Source: Lachnospiraceae bacterium (GTDB taxonomy: Bacteria > Bacillota_A > Clostridia > Lachnospirales > Lachnospiraceae). Taken from it: 8,028 bases of DNA. Shown one piece after another: positions 5,174-8,028 of the stretch. Location: the NCBI GenBank assembly GCA_016281675.1, contig JAEEJD010000083.1, forward strand, positions 1 to 8,028, in the 5' to 3' direction. The translations under genes and the position numbers were made by a program. The first letter of the stretch is position 1. Each line of letters opens with the position of its first letter. The notes below the pieces were generated by a model that was not told where the DNA came from, did no database searches, and saw nothing but the letters and a program-made list of their open reading frames with translations.

Positions 5174-7111
5174 ATGAAGAATCTTGCAAGGACACTCGGG
5201 ATCATTACGGCATTTGCGATAACCGTTTTTGCCGGGACGAAGAATGTGTATGCGGAAGGACTTGTCGTAACGAGCGATAAGGAAACGTGTGAGATCGGTG
5301 ATAAGATCGTTGTCACGGTCGATGCGGCTAAGGTCGGAGACGGCAACGTTCCGCCCGATATACAGGTCGAATTTGATGCAAGACGCCTTAATTTCGAGAC
5401 ATGCTCGGTCGAATACGGCGGAGGCGGAGGCGGACTTGTCACTTTCAAGGACAAGAAAGCGACGGTGGAGTTTACGACTCTTTCCGGCGGCGATGCTTCG
5501 GTCACGGTTTCGGCTACCGCTGAAGATGCGGCGGGACCGGAGAGCGCAAGCGTCACGATATCCGTTAACGGTGAAGATACAGCCGCAGCTGCCGGAGATG
5601 ATCTCACATCAACGGGCGTTGCATCCGGCAGTATCGATATAGGCGAGGGAAGATCGATCCAGAATGTTTTTGCCGATGAGTTCATGCCGATCCTTTTCCA
5701 CAAGGACACGATCGATTACAACGGACAGACCGTCGAGTGCGCGAAGTTTGATATGGGAGACATGACGCTCCTGTACACAACAGATTCATCGGGTGCCGAC
5801 GGAAAGTTCATGATATACGATTCAGCGACCGGAGAGATGAGTGATTTCAGAATGATCCAGGGGATCGAAAATCGTTTCATCATCGTTTTGTCCGACTGTG
5901 AAGGACCTATCCCGGCCGGATACACGAAGGCGGTTCTTGAATGGAACGGCCAGACACTTACCGCGTTCATGGAGGAAAGCGTTGCGGCGGGAACTGCGGC
6001 TATGACGGAAAACGGTATCAATCCGTCCGATTTCTTCCTCGTATATGCGGTAAGTTCCGAAGGTAACAAAGGCTGGTACAGATACGACAAGAACGAGGGA
6101 ACATACCAGAGGTTCATTGTGGGTGAGGGTGCTTCGGATGAATCTCCGGAAGGAGAGGAAGCTGATGCGGATTCCGATTCGGCAGGACTTCTTGACGAAT
6201 ACATTCCTCACAACATTCAGTCTATTCTCGTGCTCGTATGCGCACCTTTTGCGATCATTCTTCTTGTTGTCGTTATCATTCTTGCGGTCAAGCTTCGTGA
6301 TTATGCCGATGAACTTGATGCCATCTATGAAGACGGATACTACGAAGATGAAGAGGAAGACGAGGAAGAAGAGCAGCCCAGAAGAGCGGCTCCGGGTGCT
6401 GTAACGGCAGCTTCCCTTGTCGGGCGTTCAATGTCCGACGAAGAAGACGACGAAGACGAGGAAGATGAAGACGAGGAAGACGAAGAGGACGATGAGGAAG
6501 AAGATGTAAACGACGAGGACGAGGAAGACGACGAGGACGACGAAGACGAAGAAGAGGATGATGACGAAGACGATGATGAGGAAGAAATGTACTCGCGTCC
6601 CCTTACGAGAAGAGAACAAAGAGAACTCGCCCGTGAAGAGAAGTGGAGACTGAAGGAAGAGAAGAAAGCCGCAAAGAGAAGGGCAAAGGGTTACGAGGAA
6701 GCTACTCCGATGGATTGGAGCGCGTTCGAAAAGGACCGCGATGAGGATGTGAAGATCGCTCCGATGAAGAAGAGCAAGCCTCCCAAATACATGACCGAGA
6801 GCATGGAAGTGGTAAAAGATGACGAAAGTGATATGATGGAGGAGGAAGTTAAGAGAAAACCCCTGCCTCCGAGAAAGAAAGTGGTCATGCCCGAGGAGAC
6901 GGAAAAGCCTCATGCCGTACACGAGGAAGATCAGAGAGAGAAGCAGAGAAGACTCTTCGAACAGCAGCAGAGGATCGAGGAACAGCGCAGGATAGAAAAA
7001 GAGAGAGAAGAGCAGGAGAACCTGAGACAGCAGCAACAGTTCATAGCCGGCAAGACCGACGAACTCGATCTCGATGAAGACTTCCAGTTTGAATTCCTGG
7101 ACCTTAACTGA
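5174..7111 (+). CDS. Type I membrane protein: beta-rich cohesin/Ig-like ectodomain, one TM helix, highly acidic cytoplasmic tail
   Basis: I do not recognise a named gene. A signal peptide with likely cleavage after VYA (residue 27) leads to a beta-rich domain (28-133) with alternating hydrophobic strands, resembling cohesin or Ig-like folds. A second domain (about 158-316) contains VLEWNGQTLTAF (254-265) and GWYRYDKNEGTYQRF (300-314), a type of repeat I associate with clostridial surface proteins. One transmembrane helix spans about 348-373 and is followed by KLR, so the C-terminal 270 residues should be cytoplasmic. That tail has an acidic patch (390-400), a run with 48 Asp/Glu of 50 (422-471), a basic stretch (484-506), a Q/E/R-rich coiled coil (about 584-622) and a final segment DEDFQFEFLDLN. 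It lies 33 bp after the wall hydrolase gene and 18 bp before clpC, so co-expression is likely. AGAAGG at 5157-5162 or AGG at 5164-5166 serves the start. A sensor, scaffold or adaptor role is speculation. Confidence 0.85.
   Translation: MKNLARTLGIITAFAITVFAGTKNVYAEGLVVTSDKETCEIGDKIVVTVDAAKVGDGNVPPDIQVEFDARRLNFETCSVEYGGGGGGLVTFKDKKATVEFTTLSGGDASVTVSATAEDAAGPESASVTISVNGEDTAAAAGDDLTSTGVASGSIDIGEGRSIQNVFADEFMPILFHKDTIDYNGQTVECAKFDMGDMTLLYTTDSSGADGKFMIYDSATGEMSDFRMIQGIENRFIIVLSDCEGPIPAGYTKAVLEWNGQTLTAFMEESVAAGTAAMTENGINPSDFFLVYAVSSEGNKGWYRYDKNEGTYQRFIVGEGASDESPEGEEADADSDSAGLLDEYIPHNIQSILVLVCAPFAIILLVVVIILAVKLRDYADELDAIYEDGYYEDEEEDEEEEQPRRAAPGAVTAASLVGRSMSDEEDDEDEEDEDEEDEEDDEEEDVNDEDEEDDEDDEDEEEDDDEDDDEEEMYSRPLTRREQRELAREEKWRLKEEKKAAKRRAKGYEEATPMDWSAFEKDRDEDVKIAPMKKSKPPKYMTESMEVVKDDESDMMEEEVKRKPLPPRKKVVMPEETEKPHAVHEEDQREKQRRLFEQQQRIEEQRRIEKEREEQENLRQQQQFIAGKTDELDLDEDFQFEFLDLN
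6437..6586 (+). repeat. GAN-codon low-complexity tract encoding an Asp/Glu run
   Basis: This 150-bp coding stretch is almost entirely GAC, GAA, GAG and GAT codons (48 of 50, interrupted only by GTA AAC at residues 445-446). The + strand is strongly purine-rich. The mixing of all four GAN codons argues against very recent trinucleotide expansion, yet short repeats such as GAAGACGA and GACGAGGAAGA recur and could allow in-frame slippage. Loss or gain of units would change acidic-run length without breaking the reading frame. Confidence 0.9.
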
Positions 7112-7129
7112 ACATAAAAGGAGATACAT

Positions 7130-8028
7130 ATGTCACGCAAATATACGGAAAAAGCCTGGGCCGTACTTGAACTGGCAAAGAAGCTTTCGGCTTCGATGAA
7201 GCACGGCTACGTGGGAAGCGAACATCTTCTTCTCGCACTTTGTGTCGAAAAGAGCGGTGTAGCCGCGATGGTCCTGCAGGCAAACGATATAACCGAGGAT
7301 AAGATCACCGGCTTGATCGATGAACAGATAGCACTCCCCGGAAATGTCGCGAAAAAGGAAAGAGAGGGTTTTACACCCAAGGTCGAGTCGATACTTGATC
7401 TTGCTCAGGAACTTGCCGAATCATTCGATTCGATGGAGATCGGAACCGAGCACCTGCTTCTTGCCATAATATCCGATGCGGACAATCTGGCACTTCGCCT
7501 GCTTAACACACTGTCGGTCAATCCTCAGAAACTGTTCGCGGATACACTCGTTGCGATGGGTGAGAATCTCGAGGATTACAAAGAACAGATCAAAGCTGCG
7601 GCAAGACATTCCGATAACGGACAGGGAATGCTGATAGACAGATACAGCCGCGATCTTACCGCGCTTGCCGCCGAAGGAAAGCTCGATCCCGTCATCGGCC
7701 GCGATGTTGAGATAACAAGAATGATACAGACTCTTTCCAGACGCACGAAGAACAATCCGTGTCTGATCGGTGAGCCCGGTGTGGGAAAGACAGCGATCGT
7801 CGAAGGACTCGCGCAGCGCATCGTTGACGGCGCAGTTCCCGATACGGTTGCGGATAAGAGACTTTTGACGCTCGATCTTTCGGCAATGGTTGCCGGCAGC
7901 AAATACAGGGGAGAGTTTGAGGAGAGGATAAAGCGCGTTATAAGCGAGGTTACAACCGAAGGCAATATCCTTCTTTTCATGGATGAGGTTCATACGATAA
8001 TCGGTGCCGGTGGGGCTGAAGGTTCCAT
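7130..8028 (+). CDS. clpC: AAA+ unfoldase ClpC, N-terminal part (cut by window end)
   Basis: The reading frame runs 299 complete codons to the window edge without a stop; full ClpC is about 810-850 residues. The N-terminal domain has the two expected Clp repeats, with [10 protein letters not shown] (28-37) and [10 protein letters not shown] (104-113). Glu31 and Glu107 match the positions that bind phospho-arginine in Bacillus ClpC. AAA domain 1 begins with [20 protein letters not shown] (171-190). It shows Walker A GEPGVGKT (214-221), the pore loop KYRGEFEER (258-266) and Walker B ILLFMDE (280-286). With ClpP, ClpC unfolds and degrades cytosolic proteins. The middle domain that separates ClpC from ClpA and ClpE lies beyond the window, so ClpC is the best name but not proven. 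Start: AAAAGGAGA at 7116-7124, 6 bases from ATG. The usual ctsR-mcsA-mcsB neighbours are absent upstream; an envelope gene pair stands there instead. Confidence 0.92.
   Translation, partial: MSRKYTEKAWAVLELAKKLSASMKHGYVGSEHLLLALCVEKSGVAAMVLQANDITEDKITGLIDEQIALPGNVAKKEREGFTPKVESILDLAQELAESFDSMEIGTEHLLLAIISDADNLALRLLNTLSVNPQKLFADTLVAMGENLEDYKEQIKAAARHSDNGQGMLIDRYSRDLTALAAEGKLDPVIGRDVEITRMIQTLSRRTKNNPCLIGEPGVGKTAIVEGLAQRIVDGAVPDTVADKRLLTLDLSAMVAGSKYRGEFEERIKRVISEVTTEGNILLFMDEVHTIIGAGGAEGS

Noticed and set aside
6428..7129. A 233-codon open frame on the - strand, rich in Leu, Phe and Val
   Set aside because: It is the complement of the GAN codon tract and the charged tail of the membrane protein. 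Complemented acidic codons read as Phe, Val, Ile and Leu, which imitates a membrane protein. No ribosome site or promoter is seen.

Overview
The window looks like a chromosomal segment of an anaerobic Bacillota, most likely a Lachnospiraceae-type clostridium. I infer this from the purM-purN-purD order, the clostridial signature in PurN (PSFCGDGFYG after the NIHPSLIP motif), strong Gram-positive Shine-Dalgarno sites, a secreted SH3/glucosaminidase wall hydrolase ending in a cadherin-like domain, and a ClpC ATPase. All genes are on the + strand. GC content looks close to 50% by eye. There is no sign of a mobile element, CRISPR array, tRNA or rRNA. The genus cannot be fixed from the sequence alone.

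Region 1 (1-2446) is the end of a purine biosynthesis operon. It holds the last 18 codons of purM, then purN overlapping it by 7 bases, then purD, then a small protein with two zinc-binding cysteine quartets around a helix-turn-helix-like segment. That last gene resembles the flagellar-region YvyF/TIGR03826 family. PurD makes glycinamide ribonucleotide (GAR), PurN formylates it, and PurM closes the ring two steps later. The bifunctional purH, often found between purN and purD, is not here.

Region 2 (2447-2587) is the only real intergenic stretch. It has a T-rich tract that could act as an UP element, a near-consensus vegetative promoter (TTGACA, 17 bp, TATTAT), a 13-bp hairpin just downstream of the predicted start site, and a duplicated AAGGGG ribosome-binding motif before the next start codon.

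Region 3 (2588-8028) appears to be a second operon read from that promoter. Gene one is an 850-residue secreted cell-wall hydrolase: four bacterial SH3 domains on Thr/Ala/Ser-rich linkers, an endo-beta-N-acetylglucosaminidase domain, and a C-terminal cadherin-like beta-sandwich. Gene two (33 bp later) is a type I membrane protein with a secreted beta-rich ectodomain, one transmembrane helix and a roughly 270-residue cytoplasmic tail. That tail contains 48 acidic residues out of 50, a charged Q-rich coiled coil and a hydrophobic-acidic C-terminus. Gene three (18 bp later) is clpC, cut by the window end after Walker B of its first ATPase domain. The tight spacing links a wall hydrolase, a transmembrane protein with an unusual cytosolic tail and a cytosolic unfoldase. 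This is the most interesting feature of the window, but a functional connection is only an inference.
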